A stretch of DNA of 64,000 bases, taken from NCBI RefSeq assembly GCF_013426735.1, contig NZ_AP023272.1:1780501-1844500 (forward strand), read 5' to 3'. The notes under the pieces are model-generated. The model worked only from the letters and a program-made list of their open reading frames with translations. It searched no databases and was not told where the DNA came from. Position numbers and translations under genes: made by a program. Of the stretch, positions 1 through 8,739 are shown one piece after another; positions within the stretch are counted from its first letter, which is position 1, and the number at the start of each line of letters is the position of its first letter. This DNA is from Agrobacterium vitis (lineage in GTDB: Bacteria > Pseudomonadota > Alphaproteobacteria > Rhizobiales > Rhizobiaceae).

Positions 1-1
1 T

Positions 2-154
2 ACTGCAATTTCGTGGGAAGAGATCTGCTTTGCCCAAGCGATGGACCAGAAAATGGACGGTGCTCAGGCCTCGGCACCGCCATCAAAATTCAGGCCTGTG
101 ATCGCAGGTGATGGGGATTATGGAGAGGTCAGGCCTGGTATTTTACCGGCTTAA
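2..154 (+). CDS. Possible 3' end of a truncated gene at the window edge
   Basis: The frame beginning at base 2 is open to a TAA at 152-154 and would encode about 50 residues cut off by the left edge. The translation ends in GEVRPGILPA and contains charged and small residues consistent with a soluble C-terminus. I do not recognise it, and 50 codons is too short to prove coding. The alternative is that the first 198 bases are non-coding downstream sequence of the XRE gene, which is transcribed towards this end. Confidence 0.25.
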   Translation, partial: TAISWEEICFAQAMDQKMDGAQASAPPSKFRPVIAGDGDYGEVRPGILPA

Positions 155-198
155 GGAGCTTGGAGGTGCGCGGACGTTGCCGCCTTGTCGGACTAGCT

Positions 199-603
199 CT
201 AACGAGCAGATGCAATCTGCTCGATAATGGAAATAATGATTTTGCGTGTATTGGAGTTTTTAATTCTGGCGAAACATGTGTTGAGTTCAAGCGCGTCTGA
301 ACGCGATGTCGCTTTCACCAGATCTGTCAGCTCGCTTGAGGTATCCTTGGGCGATGCCACGGCACTATCGGCTGCATAGAAAAAATCGGGGTCCATTCCC
401 AAGAGAGTGGCTGCAGCGGCAAGTCTGCTGGCGCTCATGCCGTTGATGCCTTTTTCGTATTTATGCAGCTGTTGGAAGGTCACACCCAGTTCTCTTGCAA
501 CGTCGGCTTGGCTCATCCCTTTATTCTTGCGGGCGCTTTTCAAACGTTCACCCGCCAGAATGTTATAATCGTGCACGTCCGGTGTTTTTTTGAGCAATGT
601 CAT
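199..603 (-). CDS. XRE-family transcriptional regulator
   Basis: The 134-residue protein has a helix-turn-helix of the Cro/C1 (HTH_3) type at about residues 18-72: LKSARKNKGMSQADVARELG, followed by the recognition-helix region VTFQQLHKYEKG. The tail of about 60 residues is charged and has no recognised domain. Single-HTH proteins of this size in rhizobia are usually DNA-binding regulators acting in the cytoplasm. The ATG at 603 has only a weak purine-rich site in front of it. It faces an A+T-rich spacer and points the same way as the LuxR-type gene upstream of it. The target is unknown; autoregulation is plausible but not shown. Confidence 0.8.
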   Translation of the reverse strand: MTLLKKTPDVHDYNILAGERLKSARKNKGMSQADVARELGVTFQQLHKYEKGINGMSASRLAAAATLLGMDPDFFYAADSAVASPKDTSSELTDLVKATSRSDALELNTCFARIKNSNTRKIIISIIEQIASAR

Positions 604-914
604 CGGCTATCTCAATACACTACAGCGGAAATTATCTCATATTTCGGTCTGTGTTTTACAATATGATCAACGGTCAAAAAATAAGAGAAGATTGTCGGCT
701 GCCCGTCCTATTTTAAGACGTAATACTATAAATTGTGTTTATTTTGGGAATTTTATAATCAATTATCGGGATTTCTTGAAAGACTTAAGTAAACATATTT
801 TTAATCAGCGCTTTAGTCATCTGAGCGGTGGATTCTGGTCTAAGTATTGAAAATTTTAAATGTTACAAAAAACTTTAAATCCGCGTAGTAGAGGAAAAGC
901 CACCTTGACAGATT
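604..914. other. A+T-rich intergenic spacer
   Basis: This 311-base spacer between the XRE and LuxR-type genes is visibly richer in A+T than the rest of the window, with many TTT and AAA runs. It must hold the promoter of the XRE gene. The 86-codon ORF at 590-850 in it starts inside the XRE gene, has a composition typical of chance ORFs and no ribosome-binding site. I see no RNA gene or clear terminator. Confidence 0.5.
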
Positions 915-1658
915 TCAGCATATCAATTTTTGCCGGAAGGCTTCTGCAATGGCGTGTGATCTGCTGACGGTGCAGAGTTTCATCATGATATTGCCAACAT
1001 GCTTGGTCACGGCCTTTTCTGAGACTCCGAAAATCACGCTGATTTCCCAATCCGTCTTGCCATTTGCAATCCAGCCGATGACTTCCCTTTCCCTCGGGGT
1101 CAGTCGAGTGGTCTGTTTCTGGTTTGCGCCATATAGTTCCAGCGTGCGTGCGAAGATGAGGCTTGCGATCAGCGCCATGCCGGTTCTTGCCTGGGGTGAA
1201 TCATCGATGTCGCTGCCGGCGAATGTGACGCCAGCGCGGCGTCCGTCCAGGGATACGATGGGCAGGGTGAAGCCATTGCTGACGAAAAACTCCTTGGCCT
1301 GATCCAGCAGCCATTTTTCGTCACGGCTTATGGGTAATGTTTTGGAGAAATCCGACCAGACAAAGGAGGGTTCCGATTTGAGGATGTGTCGGATGGCAGG
1401 GTCTTGAAATGCCAGGTTGTCGCGGAAATAGAGATGCGACCATTCGTCAGGCCAGTCTGCAAGTAAAATACCCTGCATTTGCTGTTTGGGTAGCATTCCG
1501 ATTTCTGGTGGAAATCCTAGAACGATATTTTTAACACCGTACCGGCTTGTCGCATGTTTTGTTAAATCTACAAGATTTTCAAATGTGTTCGTTTGCTTTA
1601 TTTGAGATAGAAAAGACAGGGATTGATCGAAGTTTTGCGATATCACGTCTATTGCCAT
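915..1658 (-). CDS. LuxR-family quorum-sensing type regulator (unpaired)
   Basis: A 247-residue two-domain regulator. The N-terminal autoinducer-binding domain keeps the acyl-homoserine-lactone pocket residues at a constant offset of +16 from TraR: W73, Y77, D86, P87, W101 and G129 (TraR W57, Y61, D70, P71, W85, G113). The C-terminal GerE-type HTH contains LTPREREVIGWIANGKT and SEKAVTKHVGNIM. The start at 1658 is chosen because GGGGA lies 6 bases upstream; the in-frame ATG at 1670 has no such site. No luxI-type synthase occurs anywhere in the window, so this is a LuxR solo as far as can be seen. The intact pocket predicts AHL binding, but neither ligand nor target can be read from the sequence. 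Confidence 0.9.
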   Translation of the reverse strand: MAIDVISQNFDQSLSFLSQIKQTNTFENLVDLTKHATSRYGVKNIVLGFPPEIGMLPKQQMQGILLADWPDEWSHLYFRDNLAFQDPAIRHILKSEPSFVWSDFSKTLPISRDEKWLLDQAKEFFVSNGFTLPIVSLDGRRAGVTFAGSDIDDSPQARTGMALIASLIFARTLELYGANQKQTTRLTPREREVIGWIANGKTDWEISVIFGVSEKAVTKHVGNIMMKLCTVSRSHAIAEAFRQKLIC

Positions 1659-1969
1659 CGCTATCCCCATTTTTTAAAGGGTTTTATATTACTTATTTGA
1701 TATGAAAATTATATAAGACATACTATCAAAAAAATCAAACTCAACAAGAGCAGGACCATCTTGCTTTAAGCTTCCCCGATATGGTTCCAGGCACCATTGA
1801 AAATGATGAATAGTGTTCCTCTTGCTGCGTTCGAAACGGCGGCAATGCCGAAAGGGTAATGACGGGTGAGTATCTCCTGTGCCTTGGCATCACCCTCTGC
1901 GTGCGATATCAAAAATGAAAATTGAGTGCCGACCCTCTCAATGCCGCCTCCAATCCGTGGAGAATTGAC
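1659..1969. other. Intergenic spacer, divergent promoters, possible gene remnant
   Basis: The half next to the LuxR-type gene (about 1670-1745) is strongly A+T-rich and should carry its promoter. The other half, 1766 to about 1920, reads on the minus strand as an open frame with a protein-like ending (FIIFNGAWNHIGEA) but without a credible start codon. It may be a gene remnant or chance. The hisC ribosome-binding site (GTGGAG, 1957-1962) lies at its right end. Confidence 0.4.
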
Positions 1970-3028
1970 ATGAGCCGCTTCTGGAGCCCGATCGTTCAAT
2001 CCCTGATGCCTTATGTGGCGGGCGAACAACCCGCCATCAACGATCTGGTCAAGCTGAACACCAATGAAAGCCCTTACGGTCCTTCGCCGCATGCAATTGC
2101 CGCGATACGACAGGCGGTGGATGAGGCCCTTCGCCTTTACCCCGACCCAACCGGCCTACCGCTGCGCCATGCGATTGCCAAAAGCCACAATCTCGACCCG
2201 GGCGAGGTGTTTGTCGGCAATGGTTCAGATGAGGTCTTGGCGCACACGTTTCAGGCCCTGTTGAATCACGATAAGCCGCTACTGTTTCCGGATGTGAGCT
2301 ATAGTTTCTACCCAACCTATTGTCGGCTCTATGGCATTGATTTCCGGGAGGTTGCCTTGGATGATGCCATGCGAGTGCGGATTGAGGATTACCGGCAGCC
2401 GTGTGGGGCGATCATCCTGCCCAATCCCAATGCACCGACGGGTATTGCCCTGTCGCTTTCGGAGATTGAAACTCTCGTGCGTGACCATCCCGATCAGGTG
2501 GTGGTGATTGATGAGGCCTATGTGGATTTCGGTGCGGACAGCGCCATTCCACTGGTCAAAACCTATCCGAACCTGCTGGTGGTTCAGACTTTTTCGAAAT
2601 CACGCGGCCTTGCCGGATTGCGGGTTGGCTTTGCTGTTGGACAACGGGCGCTGATCGAGGCCTTGGAGCGGGTCAAGGACAGTTTCAATTCCTACCCGCT
2701 CGATCGGCTGGCGCTTGCTGGGGCCGTTGCCTCCTGGGAAGACCGGGAATGGTTCGAGCGTCACCGCGATCTGGTTGTCGCCAGCCGGGAGCGTCTTGCG
2801 CTTGGCCTTCTGGATTTGGGCTTCGAGGTCCTGCCATCCTCTGCCAATTTTGTATTTGCGCGACATTCGGAGCGGACCGGTGCGGATCTCACATTGGCGC
2901 TGCGGCAAAAATCCGTGCTGGTGCGCAATTTTCAAAAGCCTCGGATCGATGATTTTTTGCGCATCAGCATCGGCACGGATGCCGAATGTGACCGGCTGCT
3001 GGCGGCTCTGAGAGAGATATTAGGCTAA
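1970..3028 (+). CDS. hisC: Histidinol-phosphate aminotransferase-type enzyme
   Basis: A 352-residue PLP-dependent class I/II (fold type I) aminotransferase of HisC length. Signatures in order are [12 protein letters not shown] near the N-terminus, NPNAPTG, DEAYVDF, and the PLP lysine K210 in [15 protein letters not shown], with FLRISIGT at the end. HisC transfers an amino group from glutamate to imidazole acetol phosphate in histidine synthesis, and related enzymes also act on aromatic keto acids. The ATG at 1970 has GTGGAG 7 bases upstream and is preferred to a TTG at 1922. The gene is alone, not in a his operon, so it could be a second HisC-like copy with another substrate. It converges with the phosphatase gene, with only 2 bases between the stops. 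Confidence 0.85.
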   Translation: MSRFWSPIVQSLMPYVAGEQPAINDLVKLNTNESPYGPSPHAIAAIRQAVDEALRLYPDPTGLPLRHAIAKSHNLDPGEVFVGNGSDEVLAHTFQALLNHDKPLLFPDVSYSFYPTYCRLYGIDFREVALDDAMRVRIEDYRQPCGAIILPNPNAPTGIALSLSEIETLVRDHPDQVVVIDEAYVDFGADSAIPLVKTYPNLLVVQTFSKSRGLAGLRVGFAVGQRALIEALERVKDSFNSYPLDRLALAGAVASWEDREWFERHRDLVVASRERLALGLLDLGFEVLPSSANFVFARHSERTGADLTLALRQKSVLVRNFQKPRIDDFLRISIGTDAECDRLLAALREILG

Positions 3029-3030
3029 GC

Positions 3031-3924
3031 TTAACGATCGATCCGGCAGAGGATCGCCGTCGTGTCGTCGCTTTGCTTGAAACGTGGAAATTGTAGCCCG
3101 TCTGGATCGACCTCGCGTTCCAGATGCCGCAATTCGGTGACCAGGGCTTTCAATCCGGCGGTAGCGGCGCGTTTGACCAGACCGGCAGGATCATAGGCCC
3201 GGTAGAGGCTGACGAGATCGGCCAGCCCATCCGAGCAGATCAGGGCGGTGGCGCCGGTCTCGATGGTCAGGGCTGTACGAACCAGATGATCGGCGGTATC
3301 TGGTATGAGTCCCAGAGACCAGACACTGCCGCCGGGCGTGTTTTGCTTTTCGCGTTTGCTGCGTAAATTTTCCAATGTTTCGGTGTCGCTTGTGTGGGCC
3401 ATGCCGCTTGCACCGATGCCGCCCGCCCGCTCCACATGGGCGCGGGCGGCTTGCTGTTCGTGCTCAAATGCTTCAGGCAGGGCCATATGCGTTTCCACCC
3501 GGCCATCATCATGCAGAAGATAAAGCACGCTATCGCCAAGGCCAATGAATTCTGCGCCATCTGGCGTTACACGCAAGGCGGCAAGGGCCGCCAGCGGCCA
3601 GGCATAGCGGGGCTGGTCACCTGCGGCTGCGGTAAAAAGCTCGTGGGCGTCGAAAGCGATGGCGCGGATCACCTCGGTGACATTGGTGTCGCTGGTCAGT
3701 TCCATGGTCAGCCGTTTTGCCGCAAACTGGGCGATCCATGCGGCATCGGAACCGTAACCCTCCATGAACTGGACCTCGCCCAACCCGGTTGCGCCATCGA
3801 GAACGAAAGCGGCCTGCTCATTATAGCCCAGTCTGTCCTCGTTGCTGCGGTCGCTTTTTCCCGGATCGCTGATCGTGTCGATGATGGCCAGGGCAGGGGT
3901 GGTCAAGGCTGACTTGGCAGACAT
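3031..3924 (-). CDS. PP2C-family serine/threonine phosphatase
   Basis: A cytoplasmic protein of 297 residues with the metal-binding landmarks of the PPM/PP2C fold in order: SNEDR near residue 30, VLDGATG near 43, GLGDS near 130, ICSDGL near 230 and SDDTTA near the end. These supply the acidic residues that hold two Mn/Mg ions for phosphoester hydrolysis. It is close to a bare catalytic domain without a membrane or sensor part. The start may be the ATG at 3924 or a GTG two codons earlier (3930). No kinase gene is adjacent, so its substrate is unknown. Confidence 0.8.
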   Translation of the reverse strand: MSAKSALTTPALAIIDTISDPGKSDRSNEDRLGYNEQAAFVLDGATGLGEVQFMEGYGSDAAWIAQFAAKRLTMELTSDTNVTEVIRAIAFDAHELFTAAAGDQPRYAWPLAALAALRVTPDGAEFIGLGDSVLYLLHDDGRVETHMALPEAFEHEQQAARAHVERAGGIGASGMAHTSDTETLENLRSKREKQNTPGGSVWSLGLIPDTADHLVRTALTIETGATALICSDGLADLVSLYRAYDPAGLVKRAATAGLKALVTELRHLEREVDPDGLQFPRFKQSDDTTAILCRIDR

Positions 3925-4080
3925 AGGCACTCTTTCGTTAAGCCGTAGCTTTGAAGATGCTCGAAAATTGGCCTATCGCCTCACGGACCGCAAAATAAAA
4001 ATGCCAAAAGTGAAACCCACCGCCGATGTTTTCGTCAATGTGTTGCTTAAAGGCGGGGGGCTGTTTGAAATATTTTCCGG

Positions 4081-5808
4081 TCAGGCTGCGGAGCGGTTGC
4101 TGCCGCGCCTGGTGGCGCCGCGTATAGCAGCGGAGCTTCCTGGCTCTCGGATCGCAGATCGCCTGTTGAGCTGGAAGCGGTTGGCCAGTTCTGTCAGCTT
4201 GGCAGCGCCGTTGGAAAGTGCTTCGCTGATGGTGTTGATCGTATTGACCATACCCGCATTCTTTTGCGTCATCTGATCCAGCGCATTCACGGCGGAGCTG
4301 ATTTCGCCAAGGCTGGTGGATTGCTTTATTGCGGCTGTGGCAATGGCTTCGATATTGTCATCGATGGATTGAACGAAGGATTCGATCCGGTTCAGAGCAC
4401 TGCCTGTTTCCCCGACCAAACGCACACCGTCTTTTACTTCATTGCTGGATTTGCAGATCAGCTCTGAGATTTCCTTGGCGGCCTTGGCGGAACGCTGGGC
4501 CAGTTCGCGCACTTCTTGTGCCACAACAGCAAAGCCCTTGCCGCTTTCGCCAGCGCGGGCGGCCTCTACGCCTGCGTTCAAGGCCAGAAGATTGGTCTGG
4601 AAGGCGATTTCATCGATGACGCTGATGATGTTGCTGATTTCCTTCGAAGCACCCTCGATGCGGCTCATCGCGTCCACCGTCGAGTTGACGACCTTCACGG
4701 ATTCGGTTGCTGCCTGGCGCGCATCACGCACCAGATCTCTGGTGTTCTTGGTGCTCGTACTGGACTGATTAACGACGGTGGTAATGTCCTCCAATGCGGC
4801 TGAGGTTTGTTCAAGTGCGGCGGCCTGTTGTTCAGAGCGTTGGGCGAGACTGGTGGAGCTTTCCTGGACTTCCCGGCTGTTGGCGGCCACGGATGCCGTT
4901 TCCGTCAACACCTGTGCCAGCGTTTCCTGAAACTTGCCGATCGACATGTTGAAGTTTGTGCGCAGGTGTTCGAAGGTCGGAATGAACGGCTCGTCAATCG
5001 TCATGCGGATATTGCAGTTTGAAAGGCGCTCCAGACCGGCAGCGATGGCGTCGATGGCTTTGACACGGCCAGTCACATCGGTTGCGAATTTCACAACCTT
5101 GACGACTTGTCCCCTTTCGTCGAAAATTGGATTGTAGGTCGCTTGAATATGAACGTGTTTTCCACCTTTGCCGATGCGCAGAAACTCATTGCTCTGATAT
5201 TCGGCCGCGGCTAGCTTGCGCCAGAATTGCTTGTATTCAGGCGAGGCAGCATAGGCGGGTTCGCAGAACATCGAATGATGCTTGCCGACGATTTCGCTTA
5301 AGCTATAGCCCAATGTTTTGCAGAAATTGTCGTTGGCTGTGAGAATCTGGCCGGTTGGCGTGAATTCGATAACGGCTTGAGAGCGCATCAGCGCATCGAT
5401 CTTGCCGTCACTGTCCATGGTCTTGGTCTTCGCAGCCGTTATGTCGGTGGCGATTTTCACGACCTTATAGGGCTTATTGCCCCGAAAGACGGGATTGTAG
5501 CAGGCTTCGATCCAGATCGCTTCACCGGACTTGGTCAATCGTTTGTATTGCCCCTGATCGAACTGACCGGACCCGAGTTTTGCCCAGAAGTTTGCATAAG
5601 CTGGGGTCTTGACGTCTTCAGGGTCAACAAAAATCCTATGGTGCTTGCCGACGATTTCCGACTTCTGATAGCCGATCGCTTTGCAAAAATTATCGTTCGC
5701 ATCAAGGATATTGCCATTAAGGTCGAATTCAATGATGGCCTGAGACCGATTAATGGCTTCCAAAACGCCTTTATTGTCTGCACCGAAGCCAAACGACAAC
5801 AGTCCCAT
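4081..5808 (-). CDS. Soluble methyl-accepting chemotaxis protein with two PAS domains
   Basis: A chemoreceptor of 575 residues without membrane segments. Two PAS domains in tandem (about residues 20-115 and 142-240) share SQAIIEFDLNGNIL / SQAVIEFTPTGQIL and the ending KVVKIATDIT / KVVKFATDVT, pointing to an internal duplication. They are followed by an MCP signalling domain whose hairpin tip is conserved ([20 protein letters not shown], then [16 protein letters not shown]). Such receptors sense redox, oxygen or energy state through a PAS cofactor and signal to CheA/CheW from the cytoplasm. The ATG at 5808 has AGGAGG 9 bases upstream. The C-terminus lacks a CheR-binding pentapeptide. The ligand or cofactor is not evident. 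Confidence 0.93.
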   Translation of the reverse strand: MGLLSFGFGADNKGVLEAINRSQAIIEFDLNGNILDANDNFCKAIGYQKSEIVGKHHRIFVDPEDVKTPAYANFWAKLGSGQFDQGQYKRLTKSGEAIWIEACYNPVFRGNKPYKVVKIATDITAAKTKTMDSDGKIDALMRSQAVIEFTPTGQILTANDNFCKTLGYSLSEIVGKHHSMFCEPAYAASPEYKQFWRKLAAAEYQSNEFLRIGKGGKHVHIQATYNPIFDERGQVVKVVKFATDVTGRVKAIDAIAAGLERLSNCNIRMTIDEPFIPTFEHLRTNFNMSIGKFQETLAQVLTETASVAANSREVQESSTSLAQRSEQQAAALEQTSAALEDITTVVNQSSTSTKNTRDLVRDARQAATESVKVVNSTVDAMSRIEGASKEISNIISVIDEIAFQTNLLALNAGVEAARAGESGKGFAVVAQEVRELAQRSAKAAKEISELICKSSNEVKDGVRLVGETGSALNRIESFVQSIDDNIEAIATAAIKQSTSLGEISSAVNALDQMTQKNAGMVNTINTISEALSNGAAKLTELANRFQLNRRSAIREPGSSAAIRGATRRGSNRSAA

Positions 5809-5947
5809 TTAAGATGCCTCCTACGTGATGAGGCTTTATATTTGATTTCTATTGATAATGCGTAAATACATGAATTAGCATGTTTAAATTCAATTCATGG
5901 GTGGATTTTTGCGCTCTGTCAATTCTGGGTATGGTGCGAAAATATCA

Positions 5948-7006
5948 TCAATCCGCCACCACCATCAGGTCGTCACCTGCAAATTTCAGCGTTACAGTTT
6001 CGCCAATCACTGCCGGCGTAACGCCCGGATCGTTGAACATGTCGAAGGACAGCGTGGCGCCGCCGACATCCAGCCGGGTACGGATGACCGAGCCGAGAAA
6101 ATGGCTTGAGGTAACTTTGCCGCTGATCCGAACATTCCCCTTGGCGCCTTCGGCAGGCGATCCGGCTTCCGGGCGCAGCGCCACGGTGACGGTTTCGCCA
6201 TTGGCTTTGCCCAGCGGCTTTTTCAGGCTGATCTGCTGGTCGCCGATCAGGATCGTATTGCTGGATGTATCCGTCACTTTGGCGTCGATCAGGTTGAGTG
6301 TACCGACGAAGGAGGCGACGAAACGGGTCTGGGGATGATTGTAGATCTCCGAGGGTGTGCCGATCTGGTCGGCGCGCCCGCCATTCATCACCACGATCCG
6401 GTCCGAAATCGACAGAGCCTCTTCCTGGTCATGGGTCACGAACACGGTTGTGATGCCGAGCTGGCGCTGGATCTGGCGGATCTCCTCGCGCAGCGAGACG
6501 CGGATCTTGGCATCCAGCGCCGAAAGCGGCTCATCCAGCAGCAAAACCTGTGGCTTTGGCGCCAGCGCCCGGGCGAGCGCGACGCGCTGCTGCTGGCCGC
6601 CGGACATCTGGTAGGGATAGCGCTCGGCCAGATGATCGAGATGGATCAGCTTCAGCATTTCCATCACCCGGCTGTGAATTTCCACCTTGGGCTTTTTAGC
6701 GATCTTCAGGCCGAAGGCGACGTTATCGAACACATTCATGTTGGGAAACAGCGCATAGGCCTGGAAGACCATGCCGATATTGCGCCGGTTTGGCTTCAGA
6801 TCCGTCTGGTTTTTTTCGGCAATCGAGATCACTCCATCGGTGACAGTTTCGAAACCGGCGATCATCCTAAGAATGGTGGTCTTGCCGCAGCCGGACGGTC
6901 CGAGAAAGGAGATGAATTCGCCCTTTTCGATCGACATGTTGAAGTCATGCACGACCTGGACGGGGCCGAAGCTCTTCTTGATATGGGTCAGGGTCAGAAA
7001 GGACAT
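5948..7006 (-). CDS. ABC importer ATPase (polyamine/iron/phosphonate type)
   Basis: A 352-residue nucleotide-binding subunit of a binding-protein-dependent importer. Walker A is GPSGCGKTT at residues 36-44, the signature is MSGGQQQR, Walker B is VLLLDEPLSALD, and the switch histidine follows in VTHDQEEALS. A TOBE-like C-terminal regulatory domain of about 110 residues makes it the PotA/FbpC/PhnT type. The start is ATG 7006, because the first 16 codons of the longer frame lie within the upstream permease gene. It is the last gene of a four-gene operon (binding protein, two permeases, ATPase), 10 bases after the second permease. The substrate is not identified. Confidence 0.93.
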   Translation of the reverse strand: MSFLTLTHIKKSFGPVQVVHDFNMSIEKGEFISFLGPSGCGKTTILRMIAGFETVTDGVISIAEKNQTDLKPNRRNIGMVFQAYALFPNMNVFDNVAFGLKIAKKPKVEIHSRVMEMLKLIHLDHLAERYPYQMSGGQQQRVALARALAPKPQVLLLDEPLSALDAKIRVSLREEIRQIQRQLGITTVFVTHDQEEALSISDRIVVMNGGRADQIGTPSEIYNHPQTRFVASFVGTLNLIDAKVTDTSSNTILIGDQQISLKKPLGKANGETVTVALRPEAGSPAEGAKGNVRISGKVTSSHFLGSVIRTRLDVGGATLSFDMFNDPGVTPAVIGETVTLKFAGDDLMVVAD

Positions 7007-7016
7007 TGTTCTGTTC

Positions 7017-7805
7017 TCATGCCTTGGCTGGCAAGGGCTTGGTAAAAAGGGCAATGATATTGAGAAGTGCGATGCTGAGCCATGTCATGGCGAAAGCGAT
7101 GATCGCCAGCGCCGGTGGCTCATAGGCGCGGTTGGCACCGATCAATTGCAGATAGGGCCCGAAGGCAGGCCTGTTTAATAGCGAGGGAATGGTGAACTCG
7201 CCGATGACGATGGCGAAAGTGATAAAGGCACCCGACAGTATGCCGCTCAGCACATTGGGAAAAATACACCGAAACAGGATCAGCCACCAGCCAGCGCCAA
7301 GGCTCTGGGCAGCCTCCGTCAAGGTGCGCACATCTATGGCGCGCATGGCGGCGTCCACCGAACGATAGGTATAGGGGAGTGACAGGGTCATCAATCCGAA
7401 CAGGAAGAGGAGGTCCGTACCCGTGGTGGTGGCTGTCAATGGCAGGAAAGATGAGGAATTATAGAGCCTCAGATAACCGAAAATCACCACAATGGCGGGA
7501 ATGACCAGCGGCATCATTGTAATGAACTCGATGACAGGCCGCATTTGCGGCAGACGCAACCGCACCCAATAAGCGGTTGGCACGACCAAAAGGGTGATCA
7601 GAGCAATGGTGAAAACAGCCATGAACACCGAATAACCGAAGGAGGCCTGAAAATTGCCATCTGAAAATACTGTGCGATATGCATCGAACGAATATTCACC
7701 GCGCCGCATGCGCAGGGAAAATTCGAAGGTGGCGATCAGCGGCACGATGAAATAAAAACTGCCTAGCGCGATGGCCAACCAAGCGAAAAACTTCTGCGGT
7801 TTCAT
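7017..7805 (-). CDS. ABC importer permease subunit 2
   Basis: A 262-residue inner-membrane protein with about six transmembrane segments. It carries the ABC-permease EAA loop, here TEAAQSLGAGWWLILFRCIF, which docks on the ATPase. It resembles the PotC/PhnV half of importers for polyamines, iron or 2-aminoethylphosphonate. The ATG at 7805 overlaps the stop of the preceding permease in an ATGA (7802-7805), so the two subunits are probably translationally coupled. Upstream in-frame codons belong to the overlap with that gene. Confidence 0.92.
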   Translation of the reverse strand: MKPQKFFAWLAIALGSFYFIVPLIATFEFSLRMRRGEYSFDAYRTVFSDGNFQASFGYSVFMAVFTIALITLLVVPTAYWVRLRLPQMRPVIEFITMMPLVIPAIVVIFGYLRLYNSSSFLPLTATTTGTDLLFLFGLMTLSLPYTYRSVDAAMRAIDVRTLTEAAQSLGAGWWLILFRCIFPNVLSGILSGAFITFAIVIGEFTIPSLLNRPAFGPYLQLIGANRAYEPPALAIIAFAMTWLSIALLNIIALFTKPLPAKA

Positions 7806-8671
7806 TTCTGCCACCGTTCCGCGCGTATGCGCAGCGTAATATAGAGGATATTGGAAAGCCCGGTCACCACGATCATCCCGAAGGCCAGCGCATAGCCGAG
7901 ATTGGCATTGTGCAGCACGTCGCCGCGGATCTGGGCATAAAGCTGGATCGGTACGATATTGAGCGAACTGCCTGTCAGCGAAAAAGCTGTGGCAATAGCG
8001 CCGAAGGAATTGGCAAACAGTAGCATGAAGGCACCGGCGATGGATGGAAACAGAATCGGCAGAGCAACCTTTGTCCAATATTGAAAATGGCTGGCGCCCA
8101 GGCTTTCCGCCGCCTCGCGCCACTCGCGCTTCATGCCTTCCAGCGCCGGTATGATGATCAATACCATCAGCGGGATCTGGAAATACATGTAGGTTAGCGT
8201 CAACCCGGTAAAACTAAGTAGATTGAAGCCGCTGGCATAGAGGTTGAAACCGAACCAGTCGCGCAACAGCATGGTGATCAGGCCGAGCCGGCCAAGTGTC
8301 GCCAGAAAGGCGAAGGCAAGAGGCACGCCGGCGAAATTGGACGCGACGCCGCAGAAGGTCATCACTACCGAGCGCACGAAAGGTGGTAACCCTCCCAGAA
8401 CGAGAGCCCAAGCGATGTAGAAGCCCAGGAGAATACCGCCGATCGCCGATGCGATGCTGATGCGAATGCTGATGGAGAATGAGGAGATGATTTTGTCGGT
8501 GAACAGCCCGGCAATATTGCCTAGTGTGAAATGCCCCTCGGCGTCCTGAAAGGCCCCCGTAATGAGGTAGAGCGTCGGTATGATGAGAAACATCAGGGCG
8601 AACAGCATGAATGGGGCTATGCCCAGCCAGTCGAATATAATCCGGTTGCGTTCCGCCTTGGTGGCTTGCAT
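7802..8671 (-). CDS. ABC importer permease subunit 1
   Basis: A 289-residue inner-membrane permease. Its first transmembrane segment is IAPFMLFALMFLIIPTLYLI, and the EAA loop is REAAESLGASHFQYWTKVAL near residue 190. The ATG at 8671 is chosen because CGGAGA lies about 8 bases upstream; nine more codons are open but have no better site. It is separated from the binding-protein gene by 68 bases containing a perfect hairpin, and it overlaps the second permease by 4 bases. It pairs with that permease to form the channel. Confidence 0.92.
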   Translation of the reverse strand: MQATKAERNRIIFDWLGIAPFMLFALMFLIIPTLYLITGAFQDAEGHFTLGNIAGLFTDKIISSFSISIRISIASAIGGILLGFYIAWALVLGGLPPFVRSVVMTFCGVASNFAGVPLAFAFLATLGRLGLITMLLRDWFGFNLYASGFNLLSFTGLTLTYMYFQIPLMVLIIIPALEGMKREWREAAESLGASHFQYWTKVALPILFPSIAGAFMLLFANSFGAIATAFSLTGSSLNIVPIQLYAQIRGDVLHNANLGYALAFGMIVVTGLSNILYITLRIRAERWQK

Positions 8672-8699
8672 GAAATAATCTCCGTCACGGATAGGCAAG

Positions 8700-8723
8700 T
8701 TTCCCCGCCAGCAGGCGGGGAAA
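8700..8723 (-). other. Intercistronic hairpin between binding protein and permease
   Basis: A perfect 10-bp stem (8700-8709 with 8714-8723) and a 4-base loop (8710-8713) sit between the stop of the binding-protein gene and the first permease gene. There is no T tract, so it is not a full terminator. In other import operons (malE-malF, for example) such hairpins protect the upstream mRNA and give more binding protein than permease; I infer the same role here. Confidence 0.65.
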
Positions 8724-8739
8724 CCGATGAGGTCGAAGA

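Noticed and set aside
590..850. 86-codon ORF in the A+T-rich spacer
   Set aside because: It starts within the XRE gene, has no ribosome-binding site and no protein-like features.
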